Origin: Osedax fenrisi
Taxonomy: Eukaryota > Annelida > Polychaeta > Sabellida > Siboglinidae
Reading direction: 5' to 3'
DNA: 64,000 nt
Assembly (NCBI GenBank): GCA_964019155.1
Contig: OZ025243.1
Span: 29,289,371-29,353,370, forward strand
Part shown: positions 15,809 to 28,050 of the stretch, piece after piece
How the letters are laid out: each line of letters starts with the position of its first letter
Position numbering within the stretch: the stretch's first letter is position 1
The notes under the pieces: generated by a model
What the model was told of the DNA's origin: nothing
The model's database searches: none
Seen by the model: only the letters and a program-made list of their open reading frames with translations
Translations under genes and position numbers: made by a program

Positions 15809-15890
15809 GATGTAAATATTGATGTAGATATTGATGTAGATATTGATGTAGATATTGATGTAGATGTTGATGTAGATATTGATGTAGATG
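15809..15890. repeat. 12-bp minisatellite (GATGTAGATATT)n
   Basis: About seven units of GATGTAGATATT with single-base variants. Because 12 is a multiple of 3, it leaves two long overlapping - frames that are artefacts of the repeat. Confidence 0.9.
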
Positions 15891-16722
15891 TGTGGGTATA
15901 TATTTCTGTATACATTGATGTAAATATTACTATAGTAGTATCTGTATACAGATATAGATCTACATACTGATGTATAAATATTGTAAGTATAAAATCCATA
16001 CAATACTAATATTATATTTTACATCTAAATAAAGATTAGTTTTGTAATAATTCACTAGTCGCTGCGGCATTACATCTTCCATCCATCAATACTGCACTAT
16101 GTAACTTCTACATCACCTCTTACGCCATTTCTCTTTTAAGCTGCTTAAAGTAGGCCATGGTACAATCACCGCTCGTGTATTACTTTGTAAATTTATTATT
16201 TCATCTTATTTTATATACTATATATATATATATATATATATAATATAATTTATATTCTATAAGATTATTTGTTATTATTATTATTATATATATATATCTG
16301 AAGGTTGTTATGATAATGTATGAGTATGAGGACAAATCCCTATATGTTAACATTTTATTCGGATACAAATAATAATAATAATCAGATTGGTTCGTCGTAA
16401 TAAACGAGAATGAACCCAGGTAGATATAGAAGTTCATTGAACTTATCGAGATATCTACCTCAATAAATTCGTATTAAAATAAATATAAATAGATAATAAA
16501 TTTAGAATATTATATAATGTATACAACGAATTGTAAATAATTATATATATATATATATATATTAATATGAATAATTGCTTATTAATATACAATATTCATA
16601 CACAATAAACTTATTATTACACAAATAAGTCTCATATATTGCACCTCGAATATAGGTATATATACATATATGTAAACATAGGTACATTACACACATATAA
16701 TATATATATAATAATAATAATG

Positions 16723-16771
<49 letters not shown>

Positions 16772-16912
16772 CTAATACCTAACATGTATATATGCATACC
16801 TACACAGTTATAATGTAAATTAGAAGAGTGTATAACGAACCCACTTATACACACTTTTTATAATAGTAACATAGTGGTTGTTGTTCTATACGTGGGGCAA
16901 TACGATATTCAT

Positions 16913-16968
<56 letters not shown>

Positions 16969-17509
16969 TGTATTGTAAATGCGTATCGTGAGATATTACT
17001 AGTCTTATATAATGTTCACGCCTGTTTGCAGTATTAGTTTTTATTATTCGCGAATTAAGTTCATCATCTTATTGCTAGTTTCATGCAGATTACACTACCT
17101 GTATAGTAATACGATTTGCTTTAATACGCTACTAAGGATAATAGTTGACTTAATTAATATATATTTATGAATAATAAATATATATATATGTGCATTTACT
17201 GGAATAGATAATTGTTTAAAGTTTTAGAAAGCATTTTCAAATAAATGATTTTAAGTTTTCTTATTGGCCAATTTTAAAATGCATTGTCTAAATCCGAAAT
17301 ACATTCTATGATTATAATCAGAACTATTAAAATGCGTACATATGGAATAGTTTCATGTCAAAACTTATACACAATATATAGTATGATGAGAGGTTATATC
17401 ATTTTGTAAGTGATATAAGTTATGAAGGTATACCGATGTATGTATATATATATATATATATAATACTACTTATATACACATATGTAGATGATATATGACA
17501 ATGATAAAT
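15891..17509. other. AT-rich non-coding stretch
   Basis: Contains (TA)n at about 16725-16771 and 16917-16965. The less AT-rich piece at 16050-16180 shows no recognisable coding or RNA signature. Confidence 0.5.
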
Positions 17510-17950
17510 TAAGAAAGAATCTCGTCATTTACCTGTTACGCTTTCCTAAAGGACATTTATGAGGAGATAAGTATAATAAGTAAAAATATATACAAAAGAA
17601 TATAATAATCAATATAAATTTAATTATTTAGTTTTCTATTAGAATAATACATTCATAAAAAATCAAAGATACTAAATTATTAAATTTATATCCAAATTAC
17701 CTAACAGTAGGAATTGAATAATGACCTAATAGAATACATAACCTAATTGAATAATGAGGATATATGGTGTATCAACTTCGAGAATATGGGTTCGTTAGAT
17801 ACAATGCGGTAGGGATCATATTTGTGTCAAGAATAATAACACTGGCAATACTTGCCTCTCATTACAAGTATATCCCTTTCCCAAATATGTACCACACCCA
17901 CATTAACATAAAAATATCAGCCAATCCATCACAAATAAAAACACATTTTA
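17510..17950 (+). repeat. Dispersed repeat family (17.5/27.5 kb), copy 1
   Basis: Two blocks are collinear with 27530-28040: a TTTACCTG...ATGAGGAGA block (about 17528-17565), and about 190 bp from 17764 containing GTGTATCAACTTC, GATATGGG/GAATATGGG, TAGGGATC, AATAATAA.AACACTG, ACAAGTATATCCC and ATCAGCCA. Here the second block is open for 69 codons from ATG 17764; in the other copy the same frame is interrupted. I do not recognise the peptide. It could be a retroelement fragment or pure chance. Confidence 0.5.
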
Positions 17951-18105
17951 AAATAGAGTTAACATCGTTATAAATGTGTATTCCAATAGATTAATTATTA
18001 TGATAGTAAAATGTTATTATAAATACTATTAAAATAGAAGGTACATTCAAATTTTCAAAATATTATATGTTGTCAAAAGAATGTAAAGTATGTGTTGTAT
18101 ACAAC

Positions 18106-18270
18106 TAGGGGCACTGGAGCGATTTTGTATGTAGGGGGGATCAATCAAAATAAATGTTGTGGTAAAAGTGGAGGGGCCCAATACATGGTAGGTCCCCTAG
18201 ATTTTAAATTGGGGGGGGGGACATATCCCACCCGACGGGAGCCCCCGTCCCCCCTGTTGCAGCGCCCCTA
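18106..18270. mobile_element. Small nested hAT-like MITE (165 bp)
   Basis: The ends are TAGGGGCACTGGAGCG on the left and the inverted TAGGGGCGCTGCAAC on the right. Flanking octamers are TATACAAC (18098-18105) and TTTACAAC (18271-18278), a probable 8-bp target-site duplication with one mismatch. TAGGGGCG-type termini with 8-bp duplications are typical of hAT. Its interior is strikingly GC-rich for this window and includes a run of about ten G at about 18212. The 78-residue frame through it is not a gene. Confidence 0.65.
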
Positions 18271-18575
18271 TTTACAACACATATATGTATATGTATATGT
18301 ATATGTATATATATATATACACAGTTAAAAAATCCTATTCCTACGATGATTTTATTATAGGAATCGGATTCAAATTGGAAAACAGATTCCTGTAAAGTTT
18401 GTTTAGAAAGCGGTTTATAAAAACAATTCCTACATTTTATTGTACAGGAATCGATATTATCGATTACAAAACTAATTATTGAGAATCGGTTTTTAAAAAC
18501 GATTCCTAAACAAATGATTAAGAATCGGTTTAAGTTATTGATGTAAGATTTCTTAAATTATAGGAATATTATTTT

Positions 18576-18895
18576 TTTAATATAGAAAGAATAAAATATG
18601 ATACCTTTTAATTATTTTAATATATTAATTTAATTATTATCTATGCAAATTAATTATTAATTTTAATTTTAATTTTATATTTAAGTTAATATACAGATTT
18701 TAATAAATAAAATATTATTTTATAAACTAAAATTATGTAAGTAATCCTTTGTATTTTTCTAGGTTATCATAATCTCATTCAAGTGACACATTTAATTATA
18801 ATTGTAATCATAATTATATTGATAATACAATTGTAATCATGTTGAACTAATTGCTCACTATTGAATATAGGAGTTGAATATTGAATTAAATATTA
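18576..18895 (+). repeat. Dispersed repeat family, copy 2
   Basis: Collinear with 12372-12690 (see that entry). This copy lies inside the 18.07-19.32 kb TIR element. Confidence 0.7.
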
Positions 18896-19324
18896 TAATA
18901 TTATTATTGTTGAATTTAAGTTTTAAAAATAACTTAAATGAACTTATATAATACATTATAATATATGATTAATACTTTGCTACGATACTAATATTTCTTG
19001 TAATATTATATTTTACATTTAAACATACGTTAAAACTTATATCGACAACTTAAGTTAAACTGATTCCTATAGTAATAGCAAAGCCCAGGTCTTTGGTAAT
19101 AGTTTGGTTTCAAATTAACCGATTCCTATAGTAATAGTTTAGGAATCGGTTTTACATAAACCGATTCCTATAGCAATTTAAGAATCGGTTTCATATAAAC
19201 CGATTCCTAAACATGAATTTTAGGAATCGATTTAAAACCTATTATCATTAAGACACTCAGGAAACGATAAAAACACAAATAGGAATCGGATTTTTGTAAC
19301 TGTATACTTTACATTCTTTTGACA

Positions 19325-22098
19325 AAATATAAAACTATATATATTGTATATATTGATATATTCTATATTTATTATTAGTATATAACTATAGTTATTAATT
19401 TTATATTAAGTCACATATTTAAATATATATATATATATATAATATATTAATATATATTATGTATGTGTATACCCATATATAAGAACACATATAAGAATAA
19501 CATTGCGGATTTACTTTACCTACACAATTTGTATTATTGTATTATTGTATTATTGTATACAAACTGAAACAAACTTTATATCAAAACCATCCTTAATTTG
19601 TCAGTATATCGATGTCGTATTATACATTATATATCCCGTATATATCCCGGTCACTTGTGCATTGAAATATACAGTTTCTCTCTATCTCCCGGTCACGTGT
19701 GCATGAGCTGACCTATTGGTATGTCACTACTGGTCACTACTAATCAATAGTGGTCAAGCTCGAATACTATCACTAATAGTGTTCTTCTTTTTAAGTGTAT
19801 ATACATATGTATATACATATGTATGTGATGTGTATGTGTATGTTTACATATATGCATATATGCATTTCCGTATTCTTACTACTATTATATTTATATATTG
19901 ATTTATTTTTAATTATAAGTGTAACTAGCAATTTTGTAACCTTACAAAATAAATAAATATATTTGTATTTACAAGATAAATAATCGTGGAGAAATAACTA
20001 TATAATTAAATCAATATTTAAAAATAATAAATAATATATTAGATTAAATCAGATTAAATTTGATTTAATTATATTAACTTTGATTACAATGATTAGTTAT
20101 TTAAATATATTCAATACTTATAAAATGTGAAATATGTATTAACACAAATGTATTAATTTAATATATAGTTAAAGATATCTGAAAATAAAATTGAAAATAA
20201 ATATATGACTAACCAACCATGGTTGCATCGAATGCATTTATATTTAACAATATATTATATAATTTTATATTTATTTTTTTTAATATAGAAACTTTTGTAT
20301 TATGTACAAATTTAGATATTGGATTAATCCAATAACCGAACCCTATTCAAATACGGACCCCCTTACGTATATTAGTAACTATAATAGTTATCAAAAAATT
20401 ACATATATAAATTATTAGTAATTTAATGGTAAATATGACTTAATATTATGTTTTTCAAAATATTCAATCCTACAATTGTTAATTGATAAAATGTAATATT
20501 CTCGTTTTAGTTTTTAAATATTTGAATAATCATCTTTTTAAATCATATTAATACTTTATTAAAATAAAATGTAATTCTATGCATAATATTGTAGACCAAT
20601 TAAATGTGTATAAACTTTATAAAAATAATTTAAATTATAATTTAATAAGTATTAACCAATAAATCTTAATGATAGCAAGCTGCTAAAAAATAATATGGGT
20701 TGTTATTAGCAACCCATATCATTTTACCTTAATACCAATACCATGTGATTTATAATATCCAATCAACATTTAAAAGTGTTACTTTAACATATGTTTAGTT
20801 GTGAGTTTATAATTTATATAGAATAATTTTCATAATTTCAGTCGAGTATATTCATACTTATTAACAAATAAATATTCAATAGTAATGAACACTATTTTAA
20901 TATAATAAATATATAGTTTAAATATAAATTTAATATTAATATTAAAACATAAATTTAATAATAAATAAATAGCCTGAGGTTTTTAATTCATTAAATCTAT
21001 TTATATCTGATATTTTGATTGTATATTATAATACTAACATTATTTCTCTCTCGCGTATATTAGGGTGTCTGTAATTGGAGAAGGGATCGGTATTACCCAT
21101 ATATATCCTATTACCGACCCCTCCTTCTTGTTAATACAATGATATCAACAATTTATAATAACACAATTATTGATTGCCATAATATTAAACTAATTACAAA
21201 ATTTAAAATAATTATTTAAATATATTGAATATTGAATAAGTTATTACAAATAGATATTTAGTGGTCGGTATTGGTGACTTTCCCATATAATTAAATTTAG
21301 TTTTAACAATTATAATATGTATACATTGCATATAATAAATCTATAGATTTATTCTATAGAGGCATCTAATTTTAGTCTAAAATAATTTATAAAATAATAT
21401 TTTGTAATATAAATATATACATAATAAGTCATTTAACATTACATTACAATCCTCAAATTTACTGTTTAATTTCTCCTTTATTCAACCTCATTGTACTTAC
21501 CTTAATTTATAGTATACATAATACTTATATTCGGAATACATATATGATTAATAATACATATTAACAATACATTAATTAATTAAATTATTGATGTAGAATA
21601 CGTTTATAATTTAGACTATGTCTATATATGTCTATATGAATACATTATAATGATTAAAACGTTGATAAAATATGGATAAATATATATATATATATATATA
21701 TATGATTTCAAAAAGTAGCACAAATATAAGTAGATTACGAATTATGTTTATGATAATAAACGATATTAGTTTAGATATTTATTAGTTAGAAAAAAAATAA
21801 AAATGTAAAAGTAGAATGACATTAGTATTATATATAAATATAATAAATACAATAGATATCTAGGTTAGACACATAACAACATCATAATAATAAGAATGGT
21901 AGTATTGTAAAGGTAATCCTGCTGACCATTATGCTGACCACTGCCACCGGTTGTCATCATGCTTAGTAAGTATCTGACACCGAGAAAGATGAGGAGCTAT
22001 ATATATGTGTGTGTGTGTGTTGTCATCGATATCCACGTGACCTATACACAGTTAATCCAAACATCACCTATCAACTTGCACACGTATGCATAACTCAC

Positions 22099-22135
<37 letters not shown>

Positions 22136-22216
22136 TCATTTCCATCTATGCACTTATTTATAGTTGATAGTAAAAAAATCACTATGGAAGATATTAAATT
22201 CATTTATTTAATGTCG

Positions 22217-22271
<55 letters not shown>

Positions 22272-22525
22272 GGAATTGTATAATAATAATGTAAAACATA
22301 CGTTATGCAATGATGTAATATAATCGTTATATAGTATAGATTAATGATAGGTTACTTATAGATCAATTACAGGTTAATTAAAGTTATTTCCGTTGGTTAG
22401 TTGAGATGTGAGGCTAGGCCGGACTGGTGTATTATCCGGCTTCTACTATATTAGCCTAGAGTCTTCTAGATTTCTATTACCTAACTACAGCGCAACATCT
22501 AGGTAAACGTGTATGTGTATACGTC
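19325..22525. other. AT-rich non-coding stretch
   Basis: Holds a hairpin ATATGGGTTG...CAACCCATAT (20694-20720), a partly palindromic ATCGGTATTAC...ATTACCGACC block (21085-21120), a (TA)n tract at 22219-22269, and a GC-richer hairpin GGCTAGGCCGGA...TCCGGC...TAGCC (about 22412-22455). No gene was recognised. Confidence 0.5.
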
Positions 22526-23010
22526 ATCGATATAAAGAAAGTGGATAAGCAATTGACGCACGCAATGCATGTAAAAGATAGACACGTGAATGACACTTTT
22601 ATCGATAAATTAACAAAATGGTATCAGTGATTTTGATTGGATATTAGTCATATTATATATGTCAAATATTGAAACAGTAGTCTTTTCGTCGAAATAGATT
22701 AAAGTGACTTCTATCTATATCAATGGATTTAAATTATAAATATCAATAAAATCAATAAAATAGTATTATAACTTCAATTTAAATACACAAAATTACGAGG
22801 AATGTTGATATTATGTATTTTAAATATATAATTTTATTTTTAGTATCGATAGTACATTAAAATTGGTAGTGATTTTCAATATATATATGATAAATACATA
22901 TTATTATAAATAAAAAGTAGTGGGCCAGATAGTGGGTTTCGACTGCAGCGCTCGTAGCGGAAAGTGCCATACACTACATTCAATTGCTTATCCACTTTCT
23001 TTATATCGAT
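22526..23010. mobile_element. TIR element (485 bp) with perfect 30-bp ends
   Basis: The left arm at 22526-22555 begins ATCGATATAAAGAAAGTGGA and ends AAGCAATTG. It is repeated exactly in inverted orientation at 22981-23010. The interior is AT-rich with a GC-richer segment next to the right arm (about 22920-22975). It has no coding capacity. The target-site duplication is not obvious because the outermost ATCGAT is itself palindromic. Confidence 0.7.
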
Positions 23011-23193
23011 GGTATACGTACGCTTGTATATGCGTGTGTATGTTTACATCTATTGCGTCGTGCATTACGTAATAGATTCATTATAATGTGATTAAAGCAT
23101 TAATGTAACATTTTCAGTTTACAATGTACTATAGTGTATATATAAATTCATACAATATAGTATATAGTATATATATATATATATATATATATA

Positions 23194-23225
<32 letters not shown>

Positions 23226-24103
23226 TTTATACTATATATAGTATACTATACACTATAGTGTAATATAAATATTATGTATTGCAATATATTGAAATTATAT
23301 ATTATATTACACATAAAAAAACCACTATTATATAATCTAAGATTATCCCATGGTGCACTCCAGGCGAAATGTGAAAATATACAAATATGATATGATAATT
23401 TCATTTATAATTAATTGTACAATTTTATTTATTCATACCAATATATATATATATATATTAATTTTTAAATATATATTTTATTTTGAACATTTATATATTA
23501 TAATCATGGTTACATTTAATACGTATTATATATAATTAATTTATAACTATATATACTTAATTACAATAATAATTAATATGTATGGGTTAATGGGCCTATA
23601 TGATATTAATACTAATAACATATTTTTATTATTATTGAGTATTGTTTCTTATAAGATACATTCTCATACAGCAATACATGTATTATAATCATTACATGTA
23701 CATTACATCCCTGCATATATTTCTAAAGAATACCCATACATCAAGTATAGAAATCTTATATCCTACCCCAGCATGTATATATAATTCCTATTATTATATG
23801 TGAATTATATAAACTTTTTTACTTGGATGGTTCCTAATAAAATAATAGATTTATATGTAGAATATTTGTGTATATTACCTCATAATTAAATTATATGTTG
23901 CAAATGGAATGCAAATAATTACATAATTTCATTATTACATATGATATTATGTTATTTATATATATATATATATATATATATGTGTATATATCTACGTTAA
24001 TTATAATATATAATGTATACGGTATACAGTATACCTAAATATTATATCTTACTTTTAACATATATATGTTGTTAACACTCATGAATAGGGTGAGTTAAAT
24101 TCG
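23011..24103. other. AT-rich non-coding stretch
   Basis: (TA)n tracts at 23170-23223 are bracketed by ACTATAGTGTA/TACACTATAGT inverted words. No gene was recognised. Confidence 0.5.
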
Positions 24104-24196
24104 GCCTTTACCTAATATACGGAAAAATGCCGAATTTAGCTTATTTTCGGCCTTCTAAAATCCTTATATTCGGCTTATATTCGGCTTAAATTCGGC
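24104..24196. repeat. TTCGGCC-rich repeat, left copy
   Basis: TTCGGC or its complement occurs about seven times in 93 bp. GCCGAATTTAGCTTATTTTC (24133-24152) recurs in the same orientation in the block at 25866. Confidence 0.6.
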
Positions 24197-24310
24197 TTTT
24201 CTATATGTTATCAATATATGGTTAATATGGTAAATTAATTCAATTCATACATATTATATTTCATGGTATTGCAATACTTTTAGTGTCAGAAATATATTGA
24301 TATTATTATA

Positions 24311-24871
24311 CCCAGCAAACCATAACAGCAGATTTAAATACTTATTGAAGAATTTTATAACGCAATTTTAATCAGATTTTCGAACATTCTGATTTAAAAT
24401 TTGATTTAATTCAACCGATTTAAACGTTTTTAAAACATCGTTAATCCTATTTAATAATTAATTATTAAAACCTGATTTCATTCTGATTTACTCATCTCCC
24501 ATATCTTAAGATATATTTAATTCTGTCTTAAGTATTAAATTTATTAATAAGCACTTAATAAGTATTTAAATCTGTCAACATGTATTACTGCTTGAATTTA
24601 AAAAGTATTTAAATCTGCTATTATTGTTTGCTGGGAAAATATATATTATATGTGGAGATTATCAGAATTAAATCAGGCTTTAATAGGTTTTTTTACTTAT
24701 TTATTAAAGCAGTAGAAAGGTGTTTTAAAAACGTTTAAATCAGTTCTTTAAAGCAGTTTTTAAATCAGTTCTTTAAAGCAGTTTTTAAATCAGAATGTTC
24801 TAAAATCTGATTAAAATTGCTTTATAAATTGCTTTAATAAGTATTTCAATCTGCTGTTATGGTTTGCTGGG
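24311..24871. mobile_element. TIR element with CCCAGCAAACCATAACAGCA ends
   Basis: The left end at 24311 and the inverted right end finishing at 24871 are similar over about 90 bp, through GATTTAAATACTTATT and CAATTTTAATCAGATTTT to ACATTCTGATTTAAA. The flanks (...TATA and TAGT...) are compatible with a TA target duplication. A second right-type end, AAATCTGCTATTATTGTTTG followed by CTGGG, finishes internally at 24635, so the element is composite or was internally duplicated. Two 25-bp tandem units (AAATCAGTTCTTTAAAGCAG...) sit at about 24739-24790. There is no transposase. Confidence 0.7.
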
Positions 24872-25129
24872 TAGTATTTAAATCAATAATGAAATACAAG
24901 TAAATAATAAATGTATTATATTTTTATTAAATAATTAAATTGTTTTGAGTGTATACATCCTTCAAGTGAATGTTTAAAATATGGGTCTTTCCTTCAATTT
25001 TTATCGACTTTATGTAATGATATACTAATTATTCTTTACGAATGAAGTTCCTAAATAAGTACATAGGAGTTCGTTAATGAAATTAAATACATTTTTATAA
25101 TCATACAAAGGATTTCTATCAGGAAATTC

Positions 25130-25372
25130 TATAACCTATATATTCAATAATTATAATTGTATTACCTTGGACCATTTAGATCTCATTTTAGTTATTAAAT
25201 TGAATCCTTAAAAATCCGATTCATTTTATTAAAGTAAGCACACATTTCATTTTGACATCGAATTTGTATAAAACATCTATAAAGCCAAGTCCAGTTTATG
25301 AGGTCCACACCATACCCTTACTAATCCTGGTAAGGAAGCTCTTTGTATTCTACTTGATACAGCTTGAATAAT
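25130..25372 (-). pseudogene. Relic of a hAT-type transposase (ZNF862-like)
   Basis: Read on the - strand from 25372, the translation gives AVSSRIQRASLPGLVRVWCG then PHKLDLAL. After stops and a frameshift it gives FNLITKMRSKWSKV. The order VWCGPHKLDLAL, then a short gap, then NLI..MRSKWSKV resembles the central region of hAT-like transposases and their domesticated ZNF862-type relatives. Only about 80 codons are recognisable and they are broken by several stops. It is a dead fragment. Confidence 0.45.
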
Positions 25373-25865
25373 AATAAATAAACAATTTAATAATAACTAT
25401 TATTTATAAAAACTATTAATACGTGTCCTTTCATCTTTTTATCAACATCCGTTGTTATTCCAATAATGTTATATTTCGAGTTTTCACATACCATATAATA
25501 CTTGTGACATTGACGTAAATAAAAATTCGCTTGTATACTTCTCAAATATAGGAAAGTTTAATAGGTGCACATCATACATTTTGATATTAGTATACAATAG
25601 TATTATCATATCAAGATACGCATATGACATGTATGTTGACATATACATTGCTAAAGAGAATGCCCAACAATCTTATTATAATTCCCTTAATAATTAATCT
25701 TCAATAATTACGAATTGACTTACTTACATTACTAATATTGTATCAAAATTTGCTTTTACTTGTATTATTATTTACATATAATATACATATTACTATTAAG
25801 TATTTTATTTTATTACTTTTAATTATTTAAGATAGAAAATAAGTATTAAAATAAGTATTTAAAAA

Positions 25866-25932
25866 AAGGCCGAATTTAGCTTATTTTCGGCCTTTGAAGA
25901 TACTATATTCGGAAAAATTCGGCCTTTTGACG
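25866..25932. repeat. TTCGGCC-rich repeat, right copy
   Basis: Shares GGCCGAATTTAGCTTATTTT, then CGGCCTT and ATATTCGG, in the same order with the block at 24104-24196. The two copies flank the CCCAGCAAAC element and the transposase relic. Whether they are the ends of one larger element is unresolved. Confidence 0.55.
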
Positions 25933-26680
25933 AATAGCTTATAACATTTAGTATTGCTTTTATTTAAATAGACTACTTCTACTTATTTACTCAACTAGTA
26001 TTCTTTTAAATGTTTAATCGCGTATTTAATAATACTATAGGTTAATAATAAAGTTTGTATTATAACCAGGTAATGTTAATTCAGTTTATGAATTTATGTA
26101 TACACGTATGACATTTATTTATGTTAGTTATATAGCGCGTTGTCTTATTTATTATAATATATATTTATAATTTATACTTTTTGTATTATTATAAAAATAA
26201 ATAAAAAACATAATATAAATAAGAGTAGTGAACTAGTGTTGAACACTAATAAACAAACATCTATATTATCTAGAATTAATCTTAGGTTTCAATTGAATTT
26301 ACTACATTGATTAAAATATATAAATACATAAATACATAAATAAAATATATTCTACAAAAGTATACATATAAAGGACCTATATATAGGTATGGCTAAAATT
26401 CTCAATAAATACATTGACAGTTTTAATATAGGGATTATTAAATGCAACGGGGTAATACAAATAAAAAATTTAGTATTTAGTAATGTATTTAGAGAAATTT
26501 AAATACAAATAAATATAAATTAGTTAATACGGATGATAATGATTGAATAACATATTTTTAATAATTGTATTATTATTGTTTAACGAATTTAGATTAAATC
26601 CATTAAATAAAGTTGTCAGATTATACTCTGACATAACCTATAGGTTTAGAATGTAATATTATAATTAAAAAAAAAGATAT

Positions 26681-26721
<41 letters not shown>

Positions 26722-26933
26722 ATAACACTATTTTAAACTTGAATACATATGTTGGTTCTACCTATATAGGTTCATTCTATACAGGTATAGGTTACAAGTG
26801 ATGTTTAAAATAAGATAAAAGTAATAATATAAAGTTATACATACATATACAACTTTTTACACATAGATGGCGCTTATAGTAATGGATTTTATTTTTATTT
26901 ACACACAAAATCTATATCCCGAAAGTTCCATCT

Positions 26934-26971
<38 letters not shown>

Positions 26972-27390
26972 ATGTGTATACTATTAATTTAATTTATATA
27001 TTATCTATAGATATATAATATTGAATACTTACTACTATAGTAATATACATCACTATTGTATTTTATTTACTATAGTAAAGTATTACTAGTACATTATATA
27101 AGGTATACTTATGATTATACTCATAACTCGTTTTCCATTATTTTGCAAATAAAATATCAAGCATAATACATATAAATAGTCAACTATTTAGTATTAGTTT
27201 AATCTGTACGTATTTATTATTATTCAACTAATAGTATACTACTCTCCTAGGAAAGTTGATCAGCTATACAGTCAGTAAATACATTACGTATAAACAATGG
27301 CATTCTGTCCATCTGTATATATGTACCTTTAAATGTGTACCTCTAATGTGTCATCACTTAATTATCATCAATAATTTATACTATATACTC

Positions 27391-27393
<3 letters not shown>
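25933..27393. other. AT-rich non-coding stretch
   Basis: Low-complexity AT-rich sequence with (TA)n at about 26684-26716 and 26938-26961. No gene was recognised. Confidence 0.5.
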
Positions 27394-27487
<94 letters not shown>

Positions 27488-27491
27488 AATA
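27394..27491. repeat. (TA)n then (TAA)n microsatellite
   Basis: About 80 bp of TA repeat runs directly into about 18 bp of TAA repeat. The open frame across it is an artefact. Confidence 0.95.
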
Positions 27492-27509
27492 TCAGAATTT
27501 AGGCATGAC

Positions 27510-28045
27510 CAAGGTAATCGAAGAAGCGCAATGCTTATCTAGTCGTTTACCTGAAACATATTCCCAATTAACAATTATGAGGAGAAAAAAAATAAAAGTA
27601 AAATTTATATAATATAGAAGTAAAATATGTAATTTTATAAATATTATAAGAATCATGAGAATATAAAACTATAAATCATATACAAACATAAATAACTTTA
27701 AAAATAATATTAAAAGTAAATAATTATAAATAAAATAATTAATAGTATAAGAAATTAAAAATATAATTGGAGTATATATATATGTTAGTTTTGAATGCAG
27801 TAGTTAAAGATTACTAATAAATTAGATCCAGAGTTGCCAATATTATGTTGAAATTAATGATGGTATATGATGTATCAACTTCAAGGATATGGGTACGCCA
27901 GTTCTAATGCCTTAGGGATCTTAATATCGCCAATAATAAGAACACTGACATAATTGCCCACTCCACAAGTATATCCCATCCCCCGATACGTATCATAATC
28001 ATATCAAGTCCAAACATATTAGCCACTCCGGTCATAGAAAAAATA
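27510..28045 (+). repeat. Dispersed repeat family (17.5/27.5 kb), copy 2
   Basis: Collinear with 17510-17950, with larger spacing between the two conserved blocks. It is bordered on the right by a 26-bp poly(A) run (28051-28076). CAATTATGAGGAG at about 27572 is inverted at about 28111 (CTCCTCATAATG). Confidence 0.5.
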
Positions 28046-28050
28046 TAATG

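Larger units (their letters stand above)
18071..19324. mobile_element. TIR element with AATCGGTTT-type internal repeats
   Basis: TGTCAAAAGAATGTAAAGTA at 18071-18090 is exactly inverted at 19305-19324. On the right the arm continues inward (read outside to inside) as TATACAGTTACAAAAATCCG then ATTCCTA. On the left the matching ACACAGTTAAAAAATCC then TATTCCTA resumes only at about 18320, after an inserted block that includes the nested element at 18106-18270 and a (TA/TG)n tract. The interior is packed with GGAATCGG and CCGATTCC words in both orientations and contains the second copy of the 12.4-kb dispersed repeat. No transposase is encoded. Confidence 0.65.

Noticed and set aside
15770..16003. 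Two overlapping 65-77-residue repetitive frames
   Set aside because: Produced by the 12-bp minisatellite, whose period is a multiple of three.
18092..18328. 78-residue frame
   Set aside because: Runs through the hAT-like MITE and a (TATG)n tract; no domain and no codon signature.
22412..22455. GC-rich hairpin as a tRNA or other ncRNA
   Set aside because: Simple two-part stem only; no cloverleaf, anticodon arm or A/B box arrangement could be made.
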